From Knufia peltigerae (taxonomy: Eukaryota; Ascomycota; Eurotiomycetes; Chaetothyriales; Trichomeriaceae), in contig JAPDRN010000010.1 of assembly GCA_030247855.1 (NCBI GenBank), positions 372,001 through 436,000 on the forward strand: 64,000 nt of DNA, in the 5' to 3' direction. Below are positions 30,267 through 41,511 of the stretch, piece after piece (position 1 is the stretch's first letter; each line of letters opens with the position of its first letter). Both the position numbers and the translations under genes were made by a program. The notes beneath the pieces are model-generated. The model was given only the letters and a program-made list of their open reading frames with translations. It was not told where the DNA came from and did no database searches.

Positions 30267-33200
30267 GATGCCAGCGAGCGGGTGCGCAGACACACAAGAC
30301 GACGTTGACCTTGCTTTGTCGAAAAATCAGTCTCGAGAGAAGAAGATGAAGGGGCTAAATGGCTGCTGCGACGAAGAAAGCCCCGCGATGGGGTCTTTTC
30401 CCTCCGGCTTTATTTAACGGTTTCAGCAAACAGCCCCTCCTTTTTGTACAAACGCGCTTCTAGATGGACGAAGAGCTTGGAAGGACAGGTGGTAGATTTG
30501 AGTGGTTGGCTGGGATTGAAGACGTGGCATCAGAGGAGAAAACAGTGTGAGAGTGACCGGGCCAGCCGCCGTTGGATGACTGGTGTTTTGCTGGTAGTTT
30601 TGGTCTGTTTTGGGGGAAGTTTGGAGGCCGGTGACAATGCGACAGGCGACACACTTCGTCATAGGCCAAAGTCATGTGCCCCCCGGGTGATGCCTAAGTT
30701 AGTCAGCAAACCTGCCTACATATCTGACCTTTACAAGCCATACTGTCCTCTCCATTTGGCTGTTGCCCGTACTCGTCCAAGTAAAGCACCAACATTTCTG
30801 CGACTACAATGTGCCGTATGTGCTCACGATTCTGGTCGAGTGTCGGAAGAGAGGCACTGGTGGTTGGTATATGCTCCCTGTGGTAGAGCAAGTGATCGCC
30901 ATTGGAGTCCTACTGTATCAACTTGGACAGCAACTCGTGGGCGTGGACGTTTTCGTGTTCAACCTCAACTCTACAACCACGTCAATCAAATGATAAGCAA
31001 ATGCTCAGGTATGTGTCTCGCAAACTATCACCTCTCTCCGCCCTTTCGGGTCTTCGTGGTTGCCCAAAGTATGACTATCTTCCATCAGTCACACAGACCT
31101 CGTTGCAGCAGCAATTTCTTGTCGGACCAGAGGGACACGTTACAACGTCTACTGTGCGAAGGGATTCCTGAAAAGAACCTCAGCTCCGGCCGTCGTGCAA
31201 TGAAATCGCGGCCCGTGTTGGCTCCGTCCCTTGTGACAGGGTTCTATTTCACGAAGCGTGGGCCTTATACCATATATCTCACACCTCCTGCCAAATGTCC
31301 GTATATTGGGAAAACAGCGAACATCTGCTGAAGTATCACGCTTCAGGAGATCGGCGTCGGGCAACGGGTACTCGTATCGCATGGGCGTTTTCATGAGACA
31401 CTGATGATGTCAAACATTTCACTTCATATATATAGCGTGCGGCTGAAGTCCCATCGCGGTCCAAAATTTCGCTTTCACCAGCGGCATCCTCCACCGGCGA
31501 GAAAATAGGTTAGCAACCAGCGGAATGTCGGTCATGTCAATTGTGAACCAGGTTTCAAAGTCTGAATAAGTGTGGTGGCTTGGTGTGTGGCTCACAAGGG
31601 ACGGGACCTGTGTTGGTGTTGTGGGGAAAGTCCCGTACGGTGCTCACCACTGTGATTCTTCGTATAACGCTCGAAATAAAGCATACGGGATCTACAAAAG
31701 GATCAAGCCCAAGGCGTCTACTGTTGACAGGGCACCCCACGGCAGCTTTTCTTGGAACCTTGTGCCCGGTGGAGCATCGAACGCTTCATTACGAGTGCTA
31801 GCTTTGCCCTTTGTAGCTGCACATTGCAACTATGACGGCCGCCAGCACCAGACTACTGCTGTAGTTTGATGCTCGTATATGTTATGCATCACTAGAATGA
31901 TGATGTACCTTTGCCGGAGCGAGGAGCTTGAATGCTTTGAACAGGCTCTGAGCACCGGATTGGTTGAATCGCAAAATTGCAGACCGACTGGGAAGTGAGA
32001 GAGGCTCCTCCGGTGATGATGAATCGGCGCAGTGAGCTGACCGGAACGACCTACTTGACCTGAAAAGCTCCATTCGATAAATGTCGCTAACTAGCACGGA
32101 GTAGTGAGTGTTACTAACTTAAGTATGAATTCAATCGGAATGTGCAGCTTCTCGCCAAGTGGCCGTTGACCTTCGAGCACACGAACGGACCAATCATCGT
32201 ATCTCGATCGGAGTTTCAGATTTACGACGGCCGACGTCGACCTTTGGGGGCGAGATTTGTCCAACCCTTTTCTTGCGGCCTCTTTTCTCACCTTGTGAAG
32301 CGCACTCAACCACTCGGGATCTTCGTCCCGTCGCCCAATAAGGCCAAAAAGAATGGCATTTTTGCGTCACCAATGACACCAGTATTGCGTCTTTCCCCAT
32401 AGAGCATCTTCTGCGACTCCTAAAACAGCCTTGGACCTGCCGACGAGTTTTAGTATCGTTGTTGGCGAAGGGACGACGACGGCACCGGAAACATACGAGG
32501 TCCGGCAATCTCATTCCAGCAGCATAGCTTTGTAGCTGGGGCAAATACACTTCTCGCATGGACTTTGGACAATGTTAGAATGCGAGCCCCGAGGCTGACC
32601 GACAACCCGAATCGGGAGCAGGTGTGTCTTGTACGCCAACGTGCTCCGCGTGAGAACCTTCGGACTCCTCTCCATACTAATCCACCAGGCTGTGGTAGGC
32701 AGAAAAAGCGCCTGCTTACTTCGTCCTCATCCGGCCTAGCAACCATCGAGCCCGCTCGAGGATGTTAGGAATTTTCCGTCGCCCTATGGCACATCCTTCA
32801 ACCATAGAGGCATGATAATGCGCTCTGGCTGTTATTTCAAGACCGATACTGCATGACCACCACAGCCGTATTCAAAGATGACCAGACTGGGTAATGTATG
32901 CTGGTGTGGACGCCGGTGTATGGCCCCACCCTGTTGAGGTTATGTAAGTAAGCAGTGCTGACCGTGGCTGAGGTAGCTCGGCTCCTCGTGGTCATTGGGT
33001 TGATGTGGGCTATGCTGCAAGTACCTTGGTTGCTTCGTTGCGCTCCACGTTTTCTCGGTGTCTACGTGTGCTCCAATGCTGTACGTCCTTGACCTCACAT
33101 TACCACTTGCTGTACCTTTGGCTCTACACTCCATAACCCCGGTCCGCGAGCTAGACTCAACAGGTCAGATCCATAGGCAGCGGATATGTACCCAGCTCAG

Positions 33201-33365
33201 ATTTGGCCCAAATACCCAGGTCGTGCGACACCACTCCTAGCCATACCATTGCCGATTGCTCTCGTTGCCGCCTACCCAAGTCCAAAGAACCTCCTGGCCC
33301 CTTGATACTTGCCCTTGATCGGCCACCCCGTCATCATCATCTCGAATCCATCCCCCTGGGATATG
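30267..33365. other. Long intergenic region, no supported gene
   Basis: About 3.1 kb. The only long open stretch, 30444-31331 on +, starts at a TTG, has no family resemblance, no bias in composition and no partner exons. The interval shows no inverted terminal repeats or transposase remnants. It may hold the distal promoter of the zinc-finger gene at 34364, or noncoding transcripts; the sequence does not decide. Confidence 0.4.
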
Positions 33366-34363
33366 CATTTGTGAGGTCAGGCTTCATAAGAAGGTCCGAG
33401 CCACATCCGCGGGTTGCACCTGCACGCACTCCTCAGGCCCCCGAAGACAGGCTCGAACTCAGTCTACGAGTAGTCATAGCGCACGAAAGCCGTAGGGCTA
33501 CGCTAACCACAGCCAAGGGTGGCCACCGAGGGTTTCTCCCTTCAGATCAAGCCCATTATTGCCATCGTATCCGCCTCGAGTTCATCGTTCTACCCTTCAC
33601 CTTTCCCCACCATCAACCCCCGTTCCCGGACGGCATTATATACAGAGGTCCATTGAACACCAATCCCGGTCAACATCTAATTCCGCCGTCATCTACACCA
33701 TCGCTGCCATCAGCAGGCGCGGAAGTCCCAGTAGGGGGGATAAAAGCAGCACTATTTCGAAAACTTATTTGATCGGAGCGAACCCGGGCCTTTTCGAGGG
33801 GTACATCTACCGCCGACTCCCCATCCTTCGTTGTCAATCAAGACCACCATCCATTTCGAGCCAACCATCATTCAAGAAAGCAGGAGACATTCGTGTTCTC
33901 GAGCTTGCAATAGCAGGCTCGAGTGGATAGACCGACAACATTGCGAACCTCAATTCATCACACTCGACTTCGTCTTTCTTCTCGACGTCGCCCTCTAAGC
34001 TGGATCGCTCGTCTAGTAGACCGCATAGCACAGCGCATAGCGACGCTCAGGCTTCGAGTGTGAGTGGGCAAGACGGCCCTCAGGTCCTGTCATATTACCC
34101 GGAACATCAAACAACCAGGCCAAGCATTGGCAGCAACAACGTTCTGCGCTCTCAACGGGGAGGAAATTCACAGATACAACACTTCAATCATACAAGCCCC
34201 CAATTTTCTTGGGTTCAGAACCCGACACAAGGTCGACCTCTCCAGGCGGTTGTTCCATCAATCGGTGTCACTCAATTCTCTTTGCCGCAGCAAGGGTCAG
34301 TACTTGCCTTGGGAGAGTTCCCTCCTCCTTTGCGCTTTGACTAACTGGACTGGCTTATCTAGG
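33366..34363 (+). promoter_or_regulatory. ATG-free leader of the zinc-finger gene, with coding-like in-frame extension
   Basis: There is no ATG in any + strand frame from 33366 to 34363 (998 bases), where about 15 would be expected by chance. The first ATG after it, 34364, opens the zinc-finger protein. Within the leader, 33931-34295 is open in one frame for 121 codons and is Ser/Thr/Gln/Pro-rich like the protein itself (for example STSSFFSTSPSKLDRSSSR, and TQFSLPQQ at its end). A plausible intron, 34296-34362 (GTCAGT donor, CTAACT branch, CTAG acceptor), joins this stretch in phase to the ATG codon. It is therefore either a scanned 5' UTR cleared of upstream ATGs or a near-cognate-initiated N-terminal extension. 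Confidence 0.65.
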
Positions 34364-35404
34364 ATGGCAACTCAAGTGATTTCAGCGCCACCGGCACATT
34401 TTCTTCCTCAACAGTTTCCATATCATAGCGACATGACATCTTCATACCATCGTAAGGACGACCCGGCCACTTGTACATACTGAACCGACTGACTCGCTAC
34501 AGAATATGAGACGATACCATCGAGCCATGGTTCGTACAGCCCTGGAGACTCGAGACAATCACATCTTATGGTATCTCCTCCAACCGCAAATTCCGAGGTT
34601 GCGTTTCGGCGACGATCTTCTCATTCACCGCAGTCAGGCTTGGTGGCACCCGTACCTCACGATCGGACCCCTATCCGGCACAACAGGACCAACACTATGC
34701 GTGATCGCAGCCACAGCCGAGGCGACATGTTACTGTCCTACGCTGCCGAGCAAAATGCCCTGCATCAATCCCAATCTCTCCCGTCCATGACAGGCATGCG
34801 ATCACAAAGTGGACCCGGTATGGCGCAAATGTATGGAATACCTACCTATCATATGTCGCCACCATTACCTAGTTTTCCGCAACAAGGAGGTTATTTTGGT
34901 TCTCACATCCAAGCGAACGTTGGGAATCAAGAGGGTACAGATTTTCCTTTGGCCCAAGGCGAAGGGGAGATGCAGCAGAACTTCTACCCCGTTGGACGAA
35001 CCTCATCACACGGATCTGCAATGAGTTTACCCACGCCCGAGTCATCCAACGCACTTTATCTCACCCCGTCACATGGCCAGCAACCATTGCAATCTATCGG
35101 GGCCACGATGCAGCCATTTCCGCCTGTTCCATCGACCTTGGAATCTTCGCCTGCGGAGATTGAGATAATGCCATCTCGGCCGAAGCCGCAATGCTGGGAC
35201 CACGGCTGCAACGGAAGACAATTTTCTACATTTAGCAACCTGCTTCGACACCAGCGGGAGAAGTCTGGTAGCGCAACCAAGGCGATTTGCCCTCACTGTG
35301 GCACCGAGTTCACCAGGACCACCGCACGCAATGGCCACATGTCCGGTGGCAAGTGCAAAGGGAAACCCATCCCCGAAAGTTCAAACCGAGTCAAAAAGGG
35401 ATAA
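34364..35404 (+). CDS. Zinc-finger regulator (fungal C2H2/C2HC type)
   Basis: From the ATG at 34364, exons 34364-34451 and 34503-35404 join in frame to 329 residues. The first 240 are disordered and rich in Ser, Pro, Gln and Met. The C-terminus has an atypical finger, CWDHGCNGRQFSTFSNLLRH (C-x4-C-x13-H, no obvious last ligand), and then a C2HC finger, CPHCGTEFTRTTARNGH...C (C-x2-C-x12-H-x5-C). This pair is conserved in an uncharacterised group of filamentous-fungal regulators (family memory). DNA binding is inferred. An in-frame extension of 121 codons upstream has no ATG and is described with the leader. The gene stands alone between a 3.1 kb and a 3.5 kb gap, which suits a regulator with long untranslated regions. 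Confidence 0.8.
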
Positions 35405-37397
35405 GAAGAATCGTGGTGTCAGCATTCGGTGTTACTTATTCACCATACGAAGATACGATTACGACATGGGACGATTTCAGCGATCCTACATCGGCGTTGC
35501 TGGAAGGGAAAAAGTGTCAGATGAACCATGCGATTTCATATTACTGACTGACAATGTCACTCAACCAAGACTTGGAACACCAGGTGTGGGTCCTCATCGA
35601 CATGTGTTGTGGCGTGGCCTTGACTGTTCAGCTTGCCAGTGCCTCTTTGCAAGGCAGACGCCACTTTGTAGGCATTCACACACATTCGTCACGGACAAAC
35701 GCCATACGACATACCTCGGCCCCAAATATTACGGTTTGATAAAGGGACACGGTACGACCAAGGGTCAGTCCATGCCTTTGCTGCGCCTTGAACGTACCCT
35801 GCAAGGCTCCGCACTGCCCACGGCTTTATTTTCTTTAGGGCCGAGGCTGGGGCCACAGCCCTATGGCCATCAACCGACATTGACAGTTTGGTACAGCTGG
35901 CTGACCGAGAACGAAGCCACGGGCCGCAAGAGTTGCACTATATCTATCTGCCCCGGCACACGGACGTAAGTGGACGTCGCACAGCCAAAAGTTGGCCCGG
36001 CGAGTCCTGGGACCGGGGATGGGGGGATGGGGATAATCAATTGACAAATTTATACTCCCCGTATTTGGCGAGAGTGGGAAAAGAAAAAGATTCACATCCT
36101 TGTACCATGTTGCGTTTGTTGATGTGTGTATGGTAGATTCCGTACGGAGTACCCAAGTAGGGTAGTGGAGAGAAAGAACGTGAATGACGGTGCAAGGAAC
36201 AGGGGATGATGGAATTCAGTCTCTCCCTCCCTCTGTCAGGTGTGCCAAGTGTACTCTCCGTAACCATATAGAATAGAAATCAGGCAAAATGTTTGGAGAC
36301 GAGCAAATCAGCAAGCAAGCAAAGTGTGAAAGTGAGCATGGGTCGTGTGTTCGTGATCAATACCATTTAGGATACGGGGGGGGCGAGGCTGACACCGTCT
36401 TGGCCGCGTCGTAAAAGATCCGTTTACCGACTACGGAGTATCCGATGAGTTTGTTAGTGAATTATTACTCTGTACAAAGCTTTACAGTAATACTCGGTAG
36501 AGATTCAACAAGTCTACCAGTAATCGGTCTCAATACAGAGTGGGTTTGGTTTGTCAGTATCCTCCCTCGATATGATGTACTCCGTACTTAATTATACCGG
36601 AATACTGTATAAGTCACCTTTCTTATGGCGCCCCTTTTCCACCAATTGCTGCCTCGACTTCCCCGTCGCCGGCACCAAAAAAAACTACTCCATCTTCCTC
36701 TTCCCTACGGGTAATACAAATTGTCCTTTCCTTTTCTTTTATGGTCTTGTTCACAAATATCATCATCATCAATCATCAAGTAATGAAAGGTCATCAAATG
36801 GCCGACGTTTTATCCTCCTCTCCACCCCGTTCGGAATTCCCATTCTACCACCATCTGCTGACGCACCGCAATTTCTCCGTCGAGCGAGTCCAAGTCTGCT
36901 TTTTTTTCTCTTTCCAACATGGGAGGGGGGAGGAAGATATGATGTACTCCGTATTGTGGATTATCCTTCTCGTTGTCCGAACTCTTACTCGTATGTCATG
37001 CATAACCCACGTTATTTGGTTTCTTGTCCTTTTGAATGTTACACCGTTTACTGTACTCCGTACATGAAAACCAAACAAAACTGACCGGGGCGAAATCGAA
37101 GAAACACGAGTCGCCGCCACCGTAAACAAAGCGAGGCGAATGACAACCCCCCCTGCCCTCCCAAAATTCCCTGTTTTGGGTCGGTCCATTGCCATGTCGT
37201 TTCTCACCACAGCGGCTCTAAGCTTTCCCAATGTCACCGCTCTACGTCCCCTCTATACGAGTCAACAATCCTACATGACAAAAACAACAAAACCATTGCG
37301 GGGGCCTTCCAAATGATCAAAGTACCCCTTACAAGGTACGGGTACGGATAGGTTCCTGGCCTTTTTGTTTTTCTTTTTCCACCTTCCAACCCCTGTC

Positions 37398-37418
37398 ATC
37401 ATCATCATCATCATCATT
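37398..37418. repeat. Microsatellite (CAT)7
   Basis: Seven perfect CAT units in the gap between the zinc-finger gene and the F-box gene. Confidence 0.8.
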
Positions 37419-37605
37419 GCATTGCCCGAATAAAAGTGGCGTTTGACCCTGGAAGATCTTACGCGAGACACCACGCTTTGTTGATCATGGATCATTATTT
37501 GTGGGCGAAACAAATCGGTCCACCACGGTAAGTGCTGATTAGTCTTTTTGCCATCAACAATGACACAACAGAACGCCGCCGCGGGACGAAGATCATGGGA
37601 AAGAA

Positions 37606-37606
<1 letters not shown>

Positions 37607-37692
<86 letters not shown>
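37607..37692. repeat. Microsatellite (GA)n with two CA interruptions
   Basis: About 85 bases of GA dinucleotides broken by GACA at three spots, so that three GA blocks are seen. The complementary strand gives false Ser-Leu repeat frames. A GTGTGT tract follows at about 37694-37712. Confidence 0.85.
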
Positions 37693-37696
<4 letters not shown>

Positions 37697-37746
37697 GTGT
37701 ATATGTGTGTGTGCCAGTGTTGCTGTTTTGACACGAGACTTTTGTC

Positions 37747-37776
37747 GTTGTTGTTGTTGTTGTTGAAGAAGAAGAA
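37747..37776. repeat. Microsatellite (GTT)6(GAA)4
   Basis: Six GTT units directly followed by four GAA units, 55 bases after the GA tract. Confidence 0.8.
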
Positions 37777-38895
37777 GGAAAATTTTTGCGTTTCTTTTCA
37801 TCTCATCTGTCGCTTACGGTGATCATCACGAGTGATGATAAGATGCCAGGGGCTGAGATGCAAGCTGAGCAGCCTGCCGCCATCCTCCCCCTCCCCTGGA
37901 GATGAGATTCTAAGCAGTAATCGGGGACGCTTATTCCCAACGTGCCGGCCCTGATCGTCACGGACAAGTGTGAGAGGGCAAGTGTGTGGATTGAAGGTTT
38001 GCTCTCAGGATGACCAAAAATGTTGGTAGTCACCTGGACGATACGGTGTACCAAAAGTCGAATCACGAGCCTTACCTTACGCCCCCTCCCCTACTCCCCC
38101 CTTACCCCCAAAAGGGCAAGCCACTTATTCACGTACCTTTCCGCGGGAAATTCACTTTTTCTCTGCTTTTTGAAACCAAAAAGTTTGGTCAACTCGATCC
38201 GACGGTGGCAGCGTGTCTCGCACAGGTACAAGTCGTACTGCCATACTCCGTATGTAACCAGTTTCGCCACAAACCAAAGAAAAAGAGTCTCAAACGGATT
38301 TTCACTGAACTGAATATATTCTACAAACGCTTGCAATCAACTAATTAACCCCCTAGCTAGACCTTGCCTGATCCGTATGATGTCCTGTCGATTCGAACTC
38401 TCGTTACCATTCATCATCAATCCCTTTATCGTTATTTCCTTCACCAGTCCCAGGATGATAAGGCCCTTTCCTCACTTACCAGGCAGGCTTTGGTTCGTCA
38501 CCGAGGAGGACAGACATGGAGGCCGTCAAGTCCATCCGGGAGCCTTTCAACCTAGCCAGCAAACCTTCATGAGCCAACTTCTAACGGATGTAAACATGAC
38601 TTGAGCCCGTCCCATAAGCCGTGAGCCCTGCTGAGTGGGATTCTTCTTTCGTCTCGGTTCAGTGAACTCGCCAAAATCCTTCATACCCACGCAGAGGAGA
38701 ACTTTGCCCTTTGCGTGTCCAGCGTTCATGAAAGCCTGCTTGTTCGTTTGAAGGTGGCTATTCTGACGACTGGATCAATCCATTCGAGATACATCCGACC
38801 ATCGTTTCCGAAATGAGCATGTCACTTCGATATTCGTTCTTATACCCATTTGTATCAACCAGTCCTTGTAGTTCTGAGTCATAGATTGAACACTG

Positions 38896-41511
38896 TTATA
38901 ATCTTCCATGCCTTGCTTTGAAGATTGAAATTTTATCGTCATAAAAGAGAATCTCGCGTAACCGCCAGGTCGGCTTTGGCACGTTCGAATTCGACCCTTG
39001 CAAGCCCTCTTCGTCGGTCATTTCTTCATCACTACTTGAGACAACTTCAAAGTCACTCGTATCATCCATGTCTCCATCCTCGTCGTCGTCATGAGAGAAG
39101 CGATGACTGTGGTGATGACCTTGAGGTGTTGGATGGGCATCCCCGCCAGCGGGTCCCGCATCCTGGTCGGTATCAACGTCCTCACCAGAGTGACCGCCGC
39201 TTCCCGATCCATTCGGACCAGTCAAGACAGGTCCTTTCCGCGTGTTGGCGTACTCGAGAATTTCGTAACAATGCGTTTGTATACCCAAATAACACAGCTC
39301 AAGTTCTGGTCTTAGCGCGACAATGTCGAGGACTTGCAATGCCGCGTCGCGTGAGTGGACTGTGCCATTGACATGCTCGGCAATGTGTGAAATGTGCAAT
39401 GACCGCAAGGTTGTCGCATTGGGCAGTCGTCGAAGGAAGTGGTGCCAGTCTTTGTAGTCGATCGACATACTCAGCTCCCGAAGCTTCATCTTTCCGCTCG
39501 TGATGCAAGTTATCAATTCACGATTAAAGACCCATCGTCTCCACGTGTCTGGAGGGTCTGGATCTTCGGTTCGCAACGTGCTGTCAATGAGTAATTTCCT
39601 GAGACTTCCGCGGTGTCTGCGAATAGCGCCCCTGTATATCATGTCTATTGTGACTTGAGACTTGTAAGTTGGGTTAGCTTGCAAGAAAAGCCACTCAAGA
39701 CTATCGGGTGCAAGTGTGTCTTTGATAAATGCGATCAACGAAGGCGAAACAGTGTCGGTATGAAGCCTCTTGAGTCCAAGCGGATAGTCCGATGGAGCAG
39801 GTTCCAAAGATGACGGTGCCGTTTCGGTAGGTATCTTCGAAAAGCCGTTGGCAGATGTCCTGAAGACTGTCGATGACACTCTCCTTCGACTGGTGGGGGT
39901 GAATTGTTTGCGGAGTGCCTTCCAAAGTTGCTCATGATTTCTACAACCCAGAAGAGTGAGAGTTTTCAACCTTGACCAGTCAATTGCTTTGGACAAGACT
40001 GTAATCGAAAGATACACCCGCTCAAGTTCCAATGTGTTTAAGCGGAGCTTCCGGAAAGGACGGTTTTCTTGATAGGGGTCGTCGAATGATTCCCCAGCAT
40101 TTCGAAGATTGCTCTGTTCTGGAACGTGACGCTGCTCGAGAGAGGTATTTTCTTTCGGTGCTGGATCCGATTCCTCATCTTCGAGGTTCTGAGCCGAAAG
40201 AATAGCACCCAGATACTCAACATCCATCGCCTGACTATGGACCTCAGCGACATCTTTGCCATTTTCCGGGTTGTGGGATTCATCGACCTCCTGGATCGAG
40301 TATTCTTGTGCTTCAGGGTCAGAAGTGAAGTCTTTGGCTCGATCTTGAACGAATGGATCGCAGAATCGATGCACGAGAATCCCCAGAATTCCCCCAGGCC
40401 TCGGCGTTTGATCGCTTGGCGAGGACATCAAAGGCTGCAAGACAGGGGCTCTATTATCTGTTGGCCGGGCCCATATGTCGTATTGGGCGTGTGGAGCCAT
40501 CCCTACTCGTAGTTCTTCCATCTTGTCAAGTGATCTCTCAATAAGAACACTCATTTCCTCGGCGTAGGGCAACTCATCAATGTCTAGGACACTAAGACTT
40601 CGGAGGGGAGGCAATATTGAAAAGGTCGGAAATTCAACGCGAGGGTATGGAGGGATTTGGAACAAGGACGTTGCTGTGCCAGCTAGAATGGATGGCAAGT
40701 TCGAAACATGCGCACCGGGACCGGCTCCTGGTAGTGGCGGGGAAGCCAACGGGCCTTGATCTTGGTTATCGTGCCATCGAACCCATATCCGTTCCAAACG
40801 ACATTCTTGCCCATCGTCGCGGTTACCAAGAGAAGCGAGAGCCAGCCATACATCTCGGAGAACACCAGTGGGCATATCCCAAATGAAGGCTTCCAGATTT
40901 CGCATTCTCCCAATTGCAAGAGCAACGAGTGTACCGAGCATTTTGCCGCCTTCTTTGGTTATGAGATACTCTTGAACCCAATCCGCCGGCCCATTCCCCA
41001 GACTGAACTTCTTGGTATACTGAGCAAAATGGTTGCCACGTCGTATCTTTCGAGGGCCGTCGGAGTTGAGAGGTGTAGGGTGATTGTGGTGTCCACACTG
41101 TTGACACTGGTGCAGAGACTGTTGCTGGTATGGGGCCTCACCAAAGACGTCCTGGGCCATGACCAGAGTTGCCAATCCATATGTCAAAGCATCAACTCCC
41201 ATGCGATTCTCGAAAGTGGCATTCGCATCAGGCCAGACAATATCAAATCTGGAGTAGATGTGTGGGATGACAAGGGCATGCAGGGCAGAGTGGGTGAGGG
41301 CGAGTGATGTGAGATCGTTAGTATGGGTGAGTTCCTTGAGAATGGCTTGTAGAATGTCCATAGGCAGGTCAAGGAGACGTAGCGGTTGTTTCTGTGAAGA
41401 GATAGCATCCCATTCCGGCTTCTTTCCCTGTAAGTGTTTGGCCAGAAGTGTGTGATGTCCCGCTCTTTTCATCTTTTGACTGCCATCGTCTCCCTCATGG
41501 CTCGATTCCAT
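38896..41511 (-). CDS. F-box protein, 871 residues
   Basis: An intronless protein. After a charged N-terminus, an F-box lies at about residues 42-90 (LRLLDLPMDILQAILKEL, then DLTSLALTHSALHALVIPHIYSRFDIVW), the SCF adaptor that binds Skp1. The rest is the variable substrate-side region, with Leu-rich segments (RSLSVLDIDELPYAEEM; LKTLTLLGCRNHEQLW; LRELSMSIDYKDW) that look like irregular leucine-rich repeats. A Cys pair, CQQCGHHNH, occurs at about residue 137. An acidic tract (DDDEDGDMDDTSDFE) precedes the conserved-looking end WRLREILFYDDKISIF, a tail found on related fungal F-box proteins. The substrate is unknown. It is divergent from a second F-box gene. Confidence 0.85.
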   Translation of the reverse strand: MESSHEGDDGSQKMKRAGHHTLLAKHLQGKKPEWDAISSQKQPLRLLDLPMDILQAILKELTHTNDLTSLALTHSALHALVIPHIYSRFDIVWPDANATFENRMGVDALTYGLATLVMAQDVFGEAPYQQQSLHQCQQCGHHNHPTPLNSDGPRKIRRGNHFAQYTKKFSLGNGPADWVQEYLITKEGGKMLGTLVALAIGRMRNLEAFIWDMPTGVLRDVWLALASLGNRDDGQECRLERIWVRWHDNQDQGPLASPPLPGAGPGAHVSNLPSILAGTATSLFQIPPYPRVEFPTFSILPPLRSLSVLDIDELPYAEEMSVLIERSLDKMEELRVGMAPHAQYDIWARPTDNRAPVLQPLMSSPSDQTPRPGGILGILVHRFCDPFVQDRAKDFTSDPEAQEYSIQEVDESHNPENGKDVAEVHSQAMDVEYLGAILSAQNLEDEESDPAPKENTSLEQRHVPEQSNLRNAGESFDDPYQENRPFRKLRLNTLELERVYLSITVLSKAIDWSRLKTLTLLGCRNHEQLWKALRKQFTPTSRRRVSSTVFRTSANGFSKIPTETAPSSLEPAPSDYPLGLKRLHTDTVSPSLIAFIKDTLAPDSLEWLFLQANPTYKSQVTIDMIYRGAIRRHRGSLRKLLIDSTLRTEDPDPPDTWRRWVFNRELITCITSGKMKLRELSMSIDYKDWHHFLRRLPNATTLRSLHISHIAEHVNGTVHSRDAALQVLDIVALRPELELCYLGIQTHCYEILEYANTRKGPVLTGPNGSGSGGHSGEDVDTDQDAGPAGGDAHPTPQGHHHSHRFSHDDDEDGDMDDTSDFEVVSSSDEEMTDEEGLQGSNSNVPKPTWRLREILFYDDKISIFKARHGRL

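Larger units (their letters stand above)
36143..38252. repeat. Cluster of six TACGGAGTA/TACTCCGTA nonamers
   Basis: Exact copies: TACGGAGTA at 36143-36151 and 36432-36440; TACTCCGTA at 36578-36586, 36945-36953, 37054-37062 and 38244-38252. The first lies in TCCGTACGGA, a perfect palindrome. Two copies share a longer 18-base unit, GATATGATGTACTCCGTA, at 36569-36586 and 36936-36953. All six are intergenic. Confidence 0.75.
35405..38895. other. Long intergenic region with microsatellites and repeated nonamers
   Basis: About 3.5 kb without a supported gene. The first several hundred bases are presumably 3' UTR of the zinc-finger gene. Open frames here, such as 36551-37084 (+), are low in complexity or overlap simple repeats. 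It contains six exact TACGGAGTA/TACTCCGTA nonamers and several microsatellites, listed separately. Confidence 0.5.

Noticed and set aside
30444..31331. Open frame of 295 codons (+) in the long gap
   Set aside because: It starts at TTG, not ATG, its composition looks random, no family is recognisable and no splice partners were found. Open length alone is not enough.
33203..33772. Frame of 189 codons (+) ahead of the zinc-finger gene
   Set aside because: It has no ATG, sits in the ATG-free leader and in a different frame from the coding-like extension.
35298..35969. Open frame of 223 codons (+)
   Set aside because: It overlaps the zinc-finger coding end in another frame, and the rest has no coding-like composition.
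37495..37801. Ser-Leu-repeat frames on the minus strand
   Set aside because: They are translations of the GA microsatellite.
38380..38480. tRNA-like B-box (minus strand AGAGTTCGAATCG)
   Set aside because: No matching A-box or cloverleaf stems could be found upstream, so it is not called as a tRNA.
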